Positions 45,513 to 57,047 of a stretch of 64,000 bases of DNA are shown in pieces. The stretch's first letter is position 1; the number at the start of each line of letters is the position of its first letter. Location of the stretch: contig CP136062.1 of assembly GCA_032622095.1 (NCBI GenBank), positions 4,468,001 to 4,532,000 on the forward strand, written 5' to 3'. The notes beneath the pieces are model-generated. The model searched no databases. It had not been told where the DNA came from and saw only the letters and a list, made by a program, of their open reading frames with translations. This DNA comes from Siphonodentalium dalli (lineage: Eukaryota; Mollusca; Scaphopoda; Gadilida; Siphonodentaliidae). The translations under genes were made by a program, and so were the position numbers.

Positions 45513-45544
45513 ACTATATATACGAAAACTCAAGACTCCCAACA

Positions 45545-46020
45545 ATAACTAGACCCGTAACCATCGTCAATCCCTCCACCACCTGTGCCCCCATAAGCGT
45601 CACGTCTTGTGGAATCACCGGATGATCCTCCATAGGCTGCATACTGCCATCAGGAACAAATGGACTGTCTCACATACACACTAAATCGAGAGTAGCTGGA
45701 TTTGGGTAGCTTAAATGTTTAAGCTACTTTTATAGCTAAATAAGCTACTTAAATATGCTATTTTTTGCTATTGGACAGGTAGGTACGAGACGGAACGGGA
45801 TAGTTAAGCGATGTCTATTCGTGATTGGTTCTATAACTGCACGTGACAACCTATTCAAATAATGGCGGACTTTCCACGAGTCGAGATGTCATCCAGCTGA
45901 AAGTAAAATGTATAAATTTTGAAATGTTTAATATTATAACTAAATGAATGTGACATATTATTGTCGAGGTACGAACTTATTCTCACGGGTACGTCATTCC
46001 CTTGACTCCGGTTAAAACTT
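45545..46020. other. No gene recognised
   Basis: Contains a short cluster of TAGCTT / AAGCTACTT words (45703-45765) and otherwise no repeat or coding signal. Confidence 0.5.
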
Positions 46021-49000
46021 ACAATTTGATTTAAAGGGTTAAACAAACTCCGACACGGTCCGGATGATTTAAATGGTTAAACAAACTCCGACACGGTCCG
46101 GCTGATTTAAACGTTTAAACAAACACTAACACGGTCCGGCTGATTTAAAGGGTTAAACAAACTCCGACACGGTCCGACTCAGAGGCGGACTGGGCCAAGA
46201 AACCGGCCCGGGAAATTAATATAATACCGGCCCATCTGTTTGGGGGGGGGGGGGGGGCGTCCACAGTCCACCTTGGAAAATTCCAACTGCACCCCCCCCC
46301 CCTTGAATCATAATCAGACCCAAATACATATTTTTGCATAATTCCATTTGCACCCCCCCCCCCTTGAATCAGATGCAGACCAAATACATGTTTTTGCATA
46401 ATTCCATTTGCACCTCTGGTCTAATATCATATATATTCATAAACCATGGTTCTATATATTCCCGGAATGAGACCATTCAGATATTTTTACCTGAAAAATT
46501 GCATAAAATCTAACATCTAGCGGTCTAACTCCAGACAAATGCACACGGCTACGAACAAGAGACCAGGACACACCGGGCTGTTCATGGTTGCTCGGCCCGG
46601 GTGAGAACATTTTGAGAACTATACAAGAAAATCTCGAATCCGATAAACTAGACTGGCATCAACTGAAGCGTTCCTATTTTCTTGTAAATTTCAATTGGGG
46701 GAGGGGTGCGTAAGAATTATTTTGGGATTTACAGCTGGGAGTTACCGTTAAAATCTGGAGATTAATGGGGTCTTTACGTGGTGTTATATGATGCCGACAA
46801 GTTCATTTAATGTAAAAATTACGATTAGCCAATTCGGCTGGTTAAACAACACATGTGGCGGCCCACGTCCGGAATTTTCCCGGTCTCCCGATCGGTCATG
46901 CAGTCCGCCTCTGCCCTCATGAATTTATGTGAGAAGAGTACCATCTTATTGGATACACGGCTGGTTAAACAACACATGTGGCGGCCCACGTCGGTTTCAT
47001 TTGCGGCCCAAGTTGTGGTTGGGCGGCCCAACCACATATACCCCCCCCCCCAAACCGTAAAAACCCCCTCGGATTCTCGCTTGATAGAAAATCACGTGGA
47101 ATCATAATTTTTCCGGCCTCCGGCCCATCGGGAAATTTCCCGGTCTCCCGATCGGCCAGTCCGCCTCTGGTCCGACTGATTTAAACGGTTAAACAAACTC
47201 TAAAACGGTCCGGCTGATTTAAAGGGTTAAACAAATTCGAACACGGTCCGGCTGATTTAAAGGGTTAAACAAACTCTAACACGATCCGGTCCGCTTCGGC
47301 TGATTTAAATGGTTAAACAAACTCCGAAACGGTCCGGTAGATTTAAATGGTTAAACAAACTCCGACACGGTCCGGCTGATTTAATTGGGTTAAACAAACT
47401 CAAACACTGTCCGCCTGATTTAAAGCGTTAAACAAACTCCGACACGGTCCGACTGATTTAAAGGGTTAACAAAACTATAACACAGTCCTACTGATTTAAA
47501 GGGTTAAACAAACTCTATCACGGTCCTACTGATTTAAAGGGTTAAACAAACTCCGACACGGTCCGACTGATTTAAAGTGATAACCAAACTCTAACACGGT
47601 CCGACAGATTTAAAGGGTTAAACAAACTCTAACACGGTCCTACTGATTTAAAGGGTTAAACAAACTCAAACAGGGTCCTACTGATTTAAAGGGTTAAACC
47701 AACTCTAACACGGTCCTACTGATTTAAAGTGTTAAACAAACACTAACACGGTCCTACTGATTTAAATGGTTAAACACACTCCGACACGGTCCGGCTGATT
47801 TAAATGGTTAAACAAACTCCGACACGATCCGGCTGATTTAAATGGTTAAACAAACTCTAACACGGTCCTACTGATTTAAAGGGTTAAACAAACTCCGACA
47901 CGGTCCGGCTGATTTAAATGGTTAAACAAACTCCGACACGGCCCGGCTGATTTAAATGGGTTAATCAAACTCCGACACGGTCCGGCTGATTCAAAGGGCT
48001 AAACAAACCCCGACAAGGTCCGGTATATTCAAAGGGTAAAACAAACTCCGACACGGTCCTACTGATTTAAAGGGTTAAACAAACTCTGACACTGTCCGGC
48101 TGATTTAAAGGGTTAAACAATCTCCGACAAGGTCCGGCTGATTGAATTGGTTAAACAAACTCTAACACGGCCCTACTGATTTAAAGGGTTAAACAAACTC
48201 TAACACGGTCCGGCTAATTTAAAGGGTTAAACAAACTCTAACACGGTGCTACTGATTTAAAGGGTTAACTAAACTCCGACATGGTCCTACTGATTTAAAG
48301 GGTTAAACAAACTCCGACATGGTCCTACTGATATAAAGGGTTAAACAAACTCCGACATGGTCCGGCTGATTTAAATGGTTAAACAAACTGCGGTCCGCTC
48401 CGCTGATTTAAATGGGTAAACAAACCCCGACGTGGTCCGGCTGATTTAAACGGGTTAGACAAACCCCGACACGGTCCGGCTGATTTAAAGGGATAAACAA
48501 ACCCCGACATGGTCCGGCTGATTTAAATGGGTTAAACAAACTCTGACACGGTCCGACTGATTTAAATGGGTTAAACAAACTCCGACACGGTCCGGCTGAT
48601 TTAAATGGGTTAAACAAACTCCGACACGGTCCGACTGATATAAAGGGTTAAACAAACTCCGACATGGTCCCAGCTGATTTAAAGGATAAGACAAAGTCCC
48701 ACATATTAAAGGCTTAAACAGACTCCGATGCGGTCCTGACCGATTTAAAGGTTAAGTCGAACCCGACATGGTCCACCTGAAAAACAGGTTTAACCTAACT
48801 CTGACACGTTTCATGGGAGTCTGGCTTTTTCACGGGCGCTGTGGCTCTTTAGTGGGAAACTGGCTTTTTCACGGGAGCTGTGGCTCTTTTGGTCCGACTG
48901 ATTTAATGGGTTAAACAAACTCCGACACGGTCCTACTGATTTAAAGGGTTAAACAAACTCCGACACAGTCCGGCCGATTTTTAAATGGTTAAACAAAATA

Positions 49001-51985
49001 TAACATGGTCCGGCTGATTTAAAGGGTTAAACAAACCCCGACACGGTCCGGCTGATTTAAATGGGTTAAACAAAAATCCGACATGGTCCGGTAGATTCAA
49101 ATGGTTACAAAAACTCCGACACTGTCCTACTGATTTAAAGGGTTAAACAAACTCCGACACGGTCGGGCTGATTTAAAGGGTTAAACAAACTCTAACATGG
49201 TCCGGCGGATTTAAAGGGTTAAACAAACTCTAACATGGTCTTACTGATTTAAAGGGTTAAACAAACCCCACTACGGTCCGGCTGATTTAAAGGGTTAAAC
49301 AAACTATAACACGGTCCGGCTGTTTTAAAGGGTTAAACAAACTCTAACACGATCCGGCTGATTTAACGGGTTAAACAAACTCCGGTCCGCTCCGGCTGAT
49401 TTAAATGGTTAAACAAACTCCGACATGTCCGGCTGATTTAAATAGGTTAAACAAACTCCGACACGGTCCGACTGATTTAAATTTTTAAACAAACACCGAC
49501 ACTGTCCGGCTGATTTAAATTTTTAAACAAACTCCGGCACGGTCCGGCTCATATTACAGGCTTAAACAAACTCCGACGCGGTCCTGACCGATTGAAAGGT
49601 AAAGTCGAACTCCGACATGGTCCGCCTGAAAAACAGGTTTAACCAAACTCTGACACGTTTCATGGGAGTCTAGCTTTTTCACGGGAGCTGTGGCTCTTTC
49701 ATGGGAGACTGGCTTTTTCGCGGGAGCTGTGGCTCTTTCGTGTGAGATTTAAAGGGTTAAACACACTCCGACATGGTCCGGCTGATTTAAATGGTTAAAC
49801 AAACTCCGGTCCGCTCCGGCTTATTTAAACGGATAAACAAACCCGACATGGTCTGGCTGATTTAAATGAGTTAAACAAACTCCGACACGGTGCGGCTGAT
49901 TTAAACGGGTTAGACAAACCTCGACACGGTCCGGCTGATTTAAAGGGATAAACAAACCCAGACATGGTCCGGCTGATTTAAATGGGTCAAACAAACTCCG
50001 ACACGGTCCGGCTGATTTAAATGGGTTAAACAAACTCCGACACGGTCCGACTGATTTAAATGGTTAAACAAACCCCGACACGGTCCGGCTGATTTAAATG
50101 GGTTAAACAAACTCCGACACGGTCCGGCTGATTTAAATGGGTTAAACAAACTCCGACACTGTCGGACGGATATAAAGGGTTAAACAAACCCCGACAAGGT
50201 CCGGCTGATTTAACGGATAAGACAAACTCCCACATATTAAAGGCTTAAACAGATTCGATCCGGTCCTGACCGAATGAGAGGTTAAGTCGAACCCGACATG
50301 GTCCACCTGAAAAACAGGTTTAACCAAACTCTGACACGTTTCATGGGAGTCTGGCCTTTTCACGGGCGCTGTGGCTCTTTAATGGGAGACTGGCTTTTTC
50401 ACGGGAGCTGTGGCTCTTTCGGTCCGACTGATTTAATGGGTTAAACAAACTCCGACACGGTCCTACTGATTTAAAGGGTTAAACAAACTCCGACACGGTC
50501 CGGCTGATTTTTAAATGGTTAAACAAACTCTAACATGGTCCGGCTGATTTAAAGGGTTAAACAAACCCCGACACGGTCCGGCTGATTTAAATGGGTTAAA
50601 AAAAAATCCGACACGGTCCGGTAGATTCAAATGGTTACAAAAACTCCGACACTGTCCTACTGATTTAAAGGGATAAACAAACTCCGACACGGTCGGGCTG
50701 TTTTAAAGGGTTAAACAAACTCTAACATGGTCCGGCTGATTTAAAGGGTTAAACAAACTCTAACATGGTCTTACTGATTTAAATGGTTAAACAAACTCTA
50801 ATACGATTCGGCTGATTTAAATGTTTAAACACACTCCGACATGGTCCGGCTGATTTAAATGGTTAAACAAACTCCGACACGGTCCGGCTGAGTTAAATGG
50901 GTTAAACAAACTCCGGTTCGCTCCGGCTGATTTAAAGGGTTAAACAAACTCCGACATGGTCCGGCTGATTTAAAGGGTTAAACAAACTCCGACATGGTCC
51001 GGCTGATTTAAATGGTTAATCAAAATCCGACACGGTCCGGCTGATTTAAATGGGTTAAACAAACTCCGACACGGTCCGGTAGATTCAAATGGTTAAACAA
51101 ACTCCGACACGGTCCGGCTGATTTAAAGGGTTAAACAAACTCCGACACGGTCCGGCTGATTTAAATGGTTAAACAAACCCCGACACTGTCCGACTGATTT
51201 AAAGGGTTAACCAAACTATAACACGTTCCTACTGATTTAAAGGGCTAAACAAACTCCGAGATGGTCCTACTGATTTTAAGGTTTAAACAAACTCCGACAC
51301 GGTCCGACTGATTTTAAAGGTTAAACAAACACTAACACGGTCCTACTGATTTAAAGGGTTAAACAAACTCCGACATGGTCCGCCTGGTATAAATGGTTAA
51401 ACAAACCCCGACACGGTCCGGCTGATTTAAACGGATAAACAAACAACGACATGGTTGGGCTGATTTAAATGAGTTAAACAAACTCCGACACGGTCCGGCT
51501 GATTTAAATGGGTTAGACAAACCCCGACACGGTCCGGCTGATTTAAAGGGATAAACAAATCCCGACATGGTCCGGCTGATTTAAATGGGTTAAACAAACT
51601 CCGACACGGTCCGGCTGATTTAAATTTTTAGACAAACTCCGGCACGGTCCCGCTGATTTAAATGGGTTAAACAAACTCCGACACGGACCGACTTATTTAA
51701 ATGGGTTAGACAAACCCCGACACGGTCCGGCTGATTTAAATAGGTTAAACAAACTCCGACACTGTCCGACTGATTTAAATTTTTAAACAAACACCGACAC
51801 GGTCCGGTTGATTTAAATGGGTTAAACAAACTCCGACACTGTCCGGCTGATTTAAATTTTTAAACAAACTCCGGCACGGTCCGGCTCATATTACATGCTT
51901 AAACAAACTCCGACGCGGTCCTGACCGATTTAAAGGTTAAGTCGAACTCCGACATGGTCCGCCTGAAAAACAGGTTTAACCAAAC
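46021..51985. repeat. 38/39-bp minisatellite array, >100 copies, higher-order organised
   Basis: The unit is CTGATTTAAAGGGTTAAACA followed by AACTCCGACACGGTCCGG. Two length classes, 38 and 39 bp, differ by one base around GGGTT/TGGGTT. Variants such as TCTAACACGGTCCTA form sub-blocks. About 200-bp spacers (TTTCATGGGAGTCTGGCTTT, TGGCTCTTT) recur at 48690-48900, 49550-49745, 50210-50420 and 51890-52045, and 48690-49130 recurs at ~50215-50660 (offset ~1.52 kb). Runs of 39-bp units keep a frame open on the minus strand, giving ~70-residue frames of a 13-residue repeat (NPFKSAGPCRSLF type). Confidence 0.95.
46180..47169. mobile_element. hAT-type non-autonomous transposon, 990 bp, 8-bp target duplication
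   Basis: Ends CAGAGGCGGACTGGGCC and GGCCAGTCCGCCTCTG are inverted repeats. The flanks are an exact 8-bp duplication GTCCGACT (46172-46179 and 47170-47177), and joining the flanks restores a normal minisatellite unit. Eight-bp duplications and CAGAGGCGG-type ends are hAT hallmarks. Inside, ~65-bp units with poly-C and TTGAATCA/TTTTTGCATAATTCCATT repeat twice (46260-46415). The segment GGCTGGTTAAACAACACATG is duplicated at 46838 and 46959 around an extra copy of the right end (GCAGTCCGCCTCTG, ~46901-46914). No transposase. Confidence 0.92.
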
Positions 51986-52290
51986 TCTGACACGTTTCAT
52001 GGGAGTCTAGCTTTTTCACGGGAGCTGTGGCTCTTTCATGGGAGACTGGCTTTTTCACGGGAGCGGTGGCTCTTTCGTGGGAGTCTGGCTCTTTTACGGG
52101 AGCTGTGGCTCTTTCACGGGGTCGTGGCTCTTCCACGGGAGCTGTGGCTCTTTCGCGGGAGTCTGTGGCTCTTTCATGAGAGTCTGTGGATCTTTCACGA
52201 GAGTATGTGGATCTTTCACGAGAGTATGTGGCTCTTTCACGAGAGTCTGTGGCTCTGTCGCGGGAGTCTGGCTCTTCCACGGGTGCTCAG
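51986..52290. repeat. 20/21-bp minisatellite adjoining the 38/39-bp array
   Basis: Units such as GAGAGTATGTGGATCTTTCAC (21 bp) repeat at 52150-52270; 20-bp and longer variants with GGGAGCTGTGGCTCTTTC lie to the left. Because 21 is a multiple of three, several frames are open. The minus-strand frames 51930-52280 (SRERATD heptads) and 52094-52378 (TLVKEPQ heptads) are two phases of the same repeat, so length alone does not support either as a gene. Confidence 0.88.
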
Positions 52291-52360
52291 CGGAAAAAAT
52301 CGGCGAAAATAACCAATTTATTAGAATATTGGGACAAAATAACACCAAACTTCCGTATAT

Positions 52361-52378
52361 CCCATCTGCTGCCACCAA
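52361..52378 (-). promoter_or_regulatory. Candidate retroelement primer-binding site (minus strand)
   Basis: On the minus strand TTGGTGGCAGCAGATGGG directly follows ...CGCTACA. TGGTGGCAGCAG next to a CA-ended sequence is a widespread primer-site pattern of Ty3-type LTR elements. It places a possible LTR at higher coordinates and element interior at lower coordinates, toward the minisatellite. Confidence 0.5.
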
Positions 52379-52640
52379 TGTAGCGTTCGCCGGCTCATAA
52401 GGCCCAATTATCTGGAGGGGGTTTGGCCGCGTCTTAAACGGCTACGGAATGGCCTCGAAATAAAGAGAGTTCAACTGGTTCAAATTCAATTTATATAAGA
52501 TCGAAAAGAAAATCACACAATGACACAAACAATATATACCCACTGCACGCGCCCGTCCTTCGGCTTTCGACAGGCCTAAAATATGTATCTCAAGTACAAC
52601 TAAAACCTCGACTCTCTCTCTCTACCTGACAATAACACGA
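52379..52640 (-). repeat. Possible LTR on the minus strand (outer end uncertain)
   Basis: Its inner end is at 52379 by the adjoining primer-site motif. On the minus strand a TATATAAATT sequence lies about 110 bp before the inner end. The outer end could be near CCTGACA (about 52634) but no target duplication or second LTR confirms it, and no AATAAA is seen in the right place. Confidence 0.35.
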
Positions 52641-53059
52641 CCTCTCGCCTCAACGTCAGACGTCAACCGGCCTGTCTGAAGTCGGGCTACGTGCGCGTGC
52701 GGTGGGTTTACAAATATGTAAGTGAGAAACGGACTGTCTTATCTGACGGCTCGCCACAATAGCAAAGATTAGATTTAGATGCGATTAATAGTAATTAATG
52801 AGCGCCCGCTTGGGCAAGCATTTACAAGTTGCATATGAAATGCCAGCTGATTAATAAAAAGAAATGTTGTAAATTGCGAAAAAGCCTAATCTAGCAAAGA
52901 AACGAAATAAACGCGAATAATATAGAAACACAAACCACACAGCTGATAGAGTCGAACAAATATAGATAAACTATGAAATTCTAGTCCAAAATTAATACAT
53001 ATATGTAAACTAATTTTGTCCGTAATGTGCCTTATACGATAGTTCCAATTTAGATGTGT

Positions 53060-53252
53060 CTTTCCACGTTGACACAAGTGTTTAACCACCCTTATCGCAC
53101 ATGTTGATCTCAAGTTCAACCACCCTTATCATCCATGTTTATCTCAAGTTCAACCACCCTTATCATCCATGTTTATGTCAAGTTCAACCGCCCTTATAAC
53201 CCATGTTTATCTCAAGTTCAACCACCCTTATCACACATGTTTATCTCACAGT
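53060..53252. repeat. ~34-bp minisatellite, five copies
   Basis: Units of AAGTTCAACCACCCTTATCA followed by TCCATGTTTATCTC, with small changes in each copy. Confidence 0.92.
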
Positions 53253-55374
53253 CAACACCAAATAACCCAACACAAATTTGTGACATAACGCCCCATTATA
53301 ATCTCACAACTTGATTCAAACTATACGAATGTCCCAATATATAGAACCCCAACACACAAATACTCGTGTTCGGTTCTTAACTAAACCTCACACGTCTTAC
53401 TCCCAGCGAAGACATACACACAATGAAGATGGCTCCCAAATATTGTCAATGAAAATGACCATAACGGCGGAACCAATCCCGATGTGTATTGCCAAACACC
53501 TCATCTAATATGCATCCCAAATAGTATATAAGAAACAGCCACATCCCATCACATCATGCTCTCACTAGACTCATCTCATCTCGAGGTTCGTATACCTCTC
53601 CAGACATCACCCACACCAGGCATCACCCATTCGGGGACCTTAATGTGATAAATGTATTGATGATGGTTGAAGCGTGGCGGACGACCAAGTCATGGCAATA
53701 GCTTGAACTTGACCCCGATGGTCCACATGAAGTAATGAGAGATGTGGATTGTCAGATGTGCTAAAGACAATTTAGCGCACGGATGCCAGTAGTTCAAACC
53801 TGACTGACACTTTTGTAAAATTGGGCTAACACTGGAGACAGGAGCTGTGGGGGTTAGGTGGGACAGTGTACAGTTGTTATTAGTAATATGATAATATGCA
53901 CTGCATATAGAACGACCCCACTATATGAGTAGAATAATGGACGATAGCGGACTAAATGTTGTTAATGTGGTCATTCTCATGCACTCATCCAAATTCAACC
54001 AGAACCAAACTATGCTCTTGCAGCAAATTGCACAAGTGTGCAGTACACCGTATAAGAAACAGGTGCACCCACAAAGGTTGCTTTCCACTGAGGTTTATAT
54101 ATATAAATATATTTCTTTCCTCATTACATAAAGAGTTATGGAAACGAATAAAAGAAACAAAGATAATCACATGAAATAATAATGCAATATATGTTAATCA
54201 ACTAACACAATACAGAGCATTCTATTCAAACTTGACTACATTTTGAAGGAGCGAAACCAAATATTAATTCAATTAAATAAAAATTATTAAAAGAGTTGCT
54301 GTCCAATGGAGTGATTAGGAAAGCGGAAAGTTGAAATGTCCAGGTAATACCAAATTATCAACACGAGGAGATACATGGGCCGGTGAGGGGTAGGGGGGTA
54401 GTGAACAATACGCTGGAAAGTATGCCGGGGTGGGTTGGTGACCCAAGAGGCAAAAACGCGTTTTTTACACCCTGATGCAATTTTTTTTTACAAAAGACCT
54501 TGTGTGCCCTTATATGACATTTGTAACAGTTTAAAACATTATAAGAATTTATAACTGCATAAACACTATATTTATATTACTGGGACCTCATATGGGCCTT
54601 AGTAGAGATGACATTAAGCTATATGGCTTGTTGCATATGGGGCGGTTGATGTGAAAACAATCCTTCACGAAACCCTTGAGAAAGGAGCCTCAAGAAATGT
54701 ATAACTGAAATAAATTAACTTTTCTTGGTGTGACTAAAGTCAAGAACATTGTGTGCACGGAAAAAGAGCAAGCAACTGTCTCAAACAGTAATGTGACTAT
54801 CAATGGGGAGAAAATATATGTCATCACGCTGTTCATCAGTGCATCAAGCTAATCAGTGACATATTTGCATTCTATCAACTAATGATCTGTTTCTCTCACA
54901 ACACCTAACAATAAATATCCAAGTCTGGCATAGTGACTGTTTGTCATTTATTAATATGATAATAATGTACTACGTTATTCGAAAACTTACTCCTTCCAAG
55001 TCTTTGATATGTAGATATACAATTATAATATACAATTAGATGATAGGCCTTGGTGAATAATACTTGTACCCCACACAGGTTGATGCTTTTAAGTATATAT
55101 ATTCTCATGTTGCATTAACTAATGTGCCGGTTTAAATCTGGTATTAATGGTACTGTATATATGTTTATAGTTCATGGACATATACCGGTATATAACAATT
55201 TATAAGTCTGCGATACATTGTAACTGAAACCATGTCATTTGGACCTTGCTGGTTAAAGCCATGGTTGGCCTTCGTTATAGGTTATAATTTAGGAATAATT
55301 AAATTAAAATAAATAATAACATGTTGTAAAGAATATAGTAATGGTATACTATGATACTATGAATGCCATATTAT
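53253..55374. other. AT-rich DNA with no gene recognised
   Basis: No tandem repeat, transposon end or supported coding frame. Overlapping short frames at 53925-54174 on both strands show no known motif. Confidence 0.5.
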
Positions 55375-55625
55375 CCTCGAAACGCACATTGTGCCAGTCG
55401 AAGATTTGTTTATATACATTATACAGCATGTACAGAATGAGCAATAAGCACAACACTCAACACCGTGGAAATGTTTCAGGAGAGTGAGTCACAGTGACCC
55501 ATTCAACACCGAAATATTAAAAGGTGAGGGTTAAAATTAGTTAGCGCTACACTGTTATGTTATAACATTTGGTGGAATTTCTAACCAAAGTTCACTTAAT
55601 GCAAAGGGTATCCGCGGTGATGAGT
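55375..55625. repeat. Dispersed repeat D, copy 3 (diverged)
   Basis: Order of words as in copies 1 and 2: GTTTATATACATTATACAGC, GAGCAATAAGCACAACACTC, CCCATTCAACACCGAAATAT and GGTGGAATTTCTAACCAAAG. This is 21 kb away from the other two copies. Confidence 0.65.
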
Positions 55626-57047
55626 GTTTTGCTTACCGCATACTCTTCATATAATGTTTGTCTACATATCATGGGGTTTATTCACATGACTTAGAAATAT
55701 CATTTAATACAATTATCAGTTATTTAAGTCCAGTCTGGACTAAGTCCTCATTTTGGAAGATTCATCAGAATAACAATATGAGTCAGGACCCTATATATCA
55801 GCCATTTATTAACTCTGAAATGTGTGTAAAAGTAAAACATAAATGATCCAGAGAGACTGATGGACAAAACAAGAGCACTGCCACTGATGGTTATTTAAAC
55901 CAAATTACCTGCTACCACCTTTGACCAAAAAATCTTAACCAAATATGTGCCATGCAAATTTCCATTGCGAGCTATTTCTGAAAACTGAATAGAACCTGGT
56001 ATAAAATTGTCTACTATGAGGGTTTACGAGCAGACAATTTTACCCAATTCACAATACAAACCGGTCATAGCACCATGCATACATGTATATGGCCTCAATA
56101 GCTCGAAGACGAGTGTGACTCGCCACACAGTAGTATTTCAACCAGGTTATACTCATGATTCATTCCATGAACTGAACATTACATGCACACGTCGGCTACG
56201 ACATGATAGGTGACGCTATTTTGCTGAAGATAGGATATAATATACATAACGCGAATTAATGTAGACTTTGAAAAATTATTGAAATTTTAACACGCAGTGA
56301 CGAATGGTATAAGATAATATAATAGCAAGCTATTCCATGCATGAGAGTAAATAGCCACCCTGTAAATTTGGTAACCGAAGAAGTTGGGCATATTATTATT
56401 ATTGAATATAATATCTCACGTAACTTTCTCGCGTTCTGATTGGCTGCCTACTGCCATACTATTTTACGATAGTACCCCTGTAGCCCACCTACTCACCTAC
56501 TATTCTTTTTCTATTTATAGTAACATAATTTGTGTTTGCACCATCGTATTGCCACCTGAACACACGGTCAATCTGAAACTGTCCTGTGCATTTCCTGCGT
56601 TACATGTAGTTTTTGCTGTGTCTGTATAGCATCAGACTCGGAGAACGACCGATTTCACGGTAGATAATCACATTCGTTCCGGTTCAATTTGACGAAGGGC
56701 GATCCTCGATTTCAAATACGATTGATAATTGTAGACACTTCCGTGTTGAATTCGGAAAACACGCTTCGATGCAAGATCAAATTTATCGATTATATATACT
56801 GTAAATTCGTTATGGTGAGTTAATAAACGTATATATATGTGTAATATAATCGTCACTTTATTTATCTCTGGCTTAATTGGGTGTTATCGGAAGATTTTGT
56901 TCATGTCTCCTCGAATTTAGTTTGTTTTCTCCAATGATATTTTCGTAACTCAATTCTTTCGAGACCGATTTCGTACCCGGAATTAACTATGTGCATGATG
57001 AGACACTGTTTACTGTTCTCACCGTCTGCTATTAGCGACTTCAATTA
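55626..57047. other. No gene recognised; region upstream of the recombinase pseudogene
   Basis: AT-rich. A TTCTGATTGGCTGCC word (inverted CCAAT box) lies at 56435-56449, and TATATA words at 56791-56796 and 56831-56836. None is close enough to 57048 to be called its promoter with confidence. Confidence 0.4.

Larger units (their letters stand above)
45337..45544 (+). repeat. 3' LTR of the Ty3-type element, ~208 bp
   Basis: Starts TGTTGAGTATACC and ends GACTCCCAACA, giving TGTTG/CAACA inverted ends. Inside are a TATA box (TATAAAAG, 45417-45424) and AATAAA (45507-45512) in the order expected for U3, R and U5. No second LTR is in the window, because the 5' part of the element is lost. Confidence 0.75.

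Noticed and set aside
45261-45545. 94-residue minus-strand frame over the LTR
   Set aside because: It coincides with an LTR that has polypurine tract, TATA box and AATAAA on the plus strand, and its sequence has no recognisable domain.
46021-52290. CRISPR-like array of short regular repeats
   Set aside because: There are no unique spacers: the whole 38/39-bp unit repeats, the context is eukaryotic and there are no cas genes. It is a minisatellite.
52038-52400. Plus-strand Gly/Phe/Ser-rich frame resembling a repetitive structural protein
   Set aside because: It is the 20/21-bp minisatellite; several frames are open on both strands, so openness carries no information on this strand.
53780-53830. 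tRNA or SINE B-box-like AGTTCAAACCTGACTGAC
   Set aside because: No cloverleaf can be built around it, no matching A-box lies at the right distance, and it is not repeated in the window.
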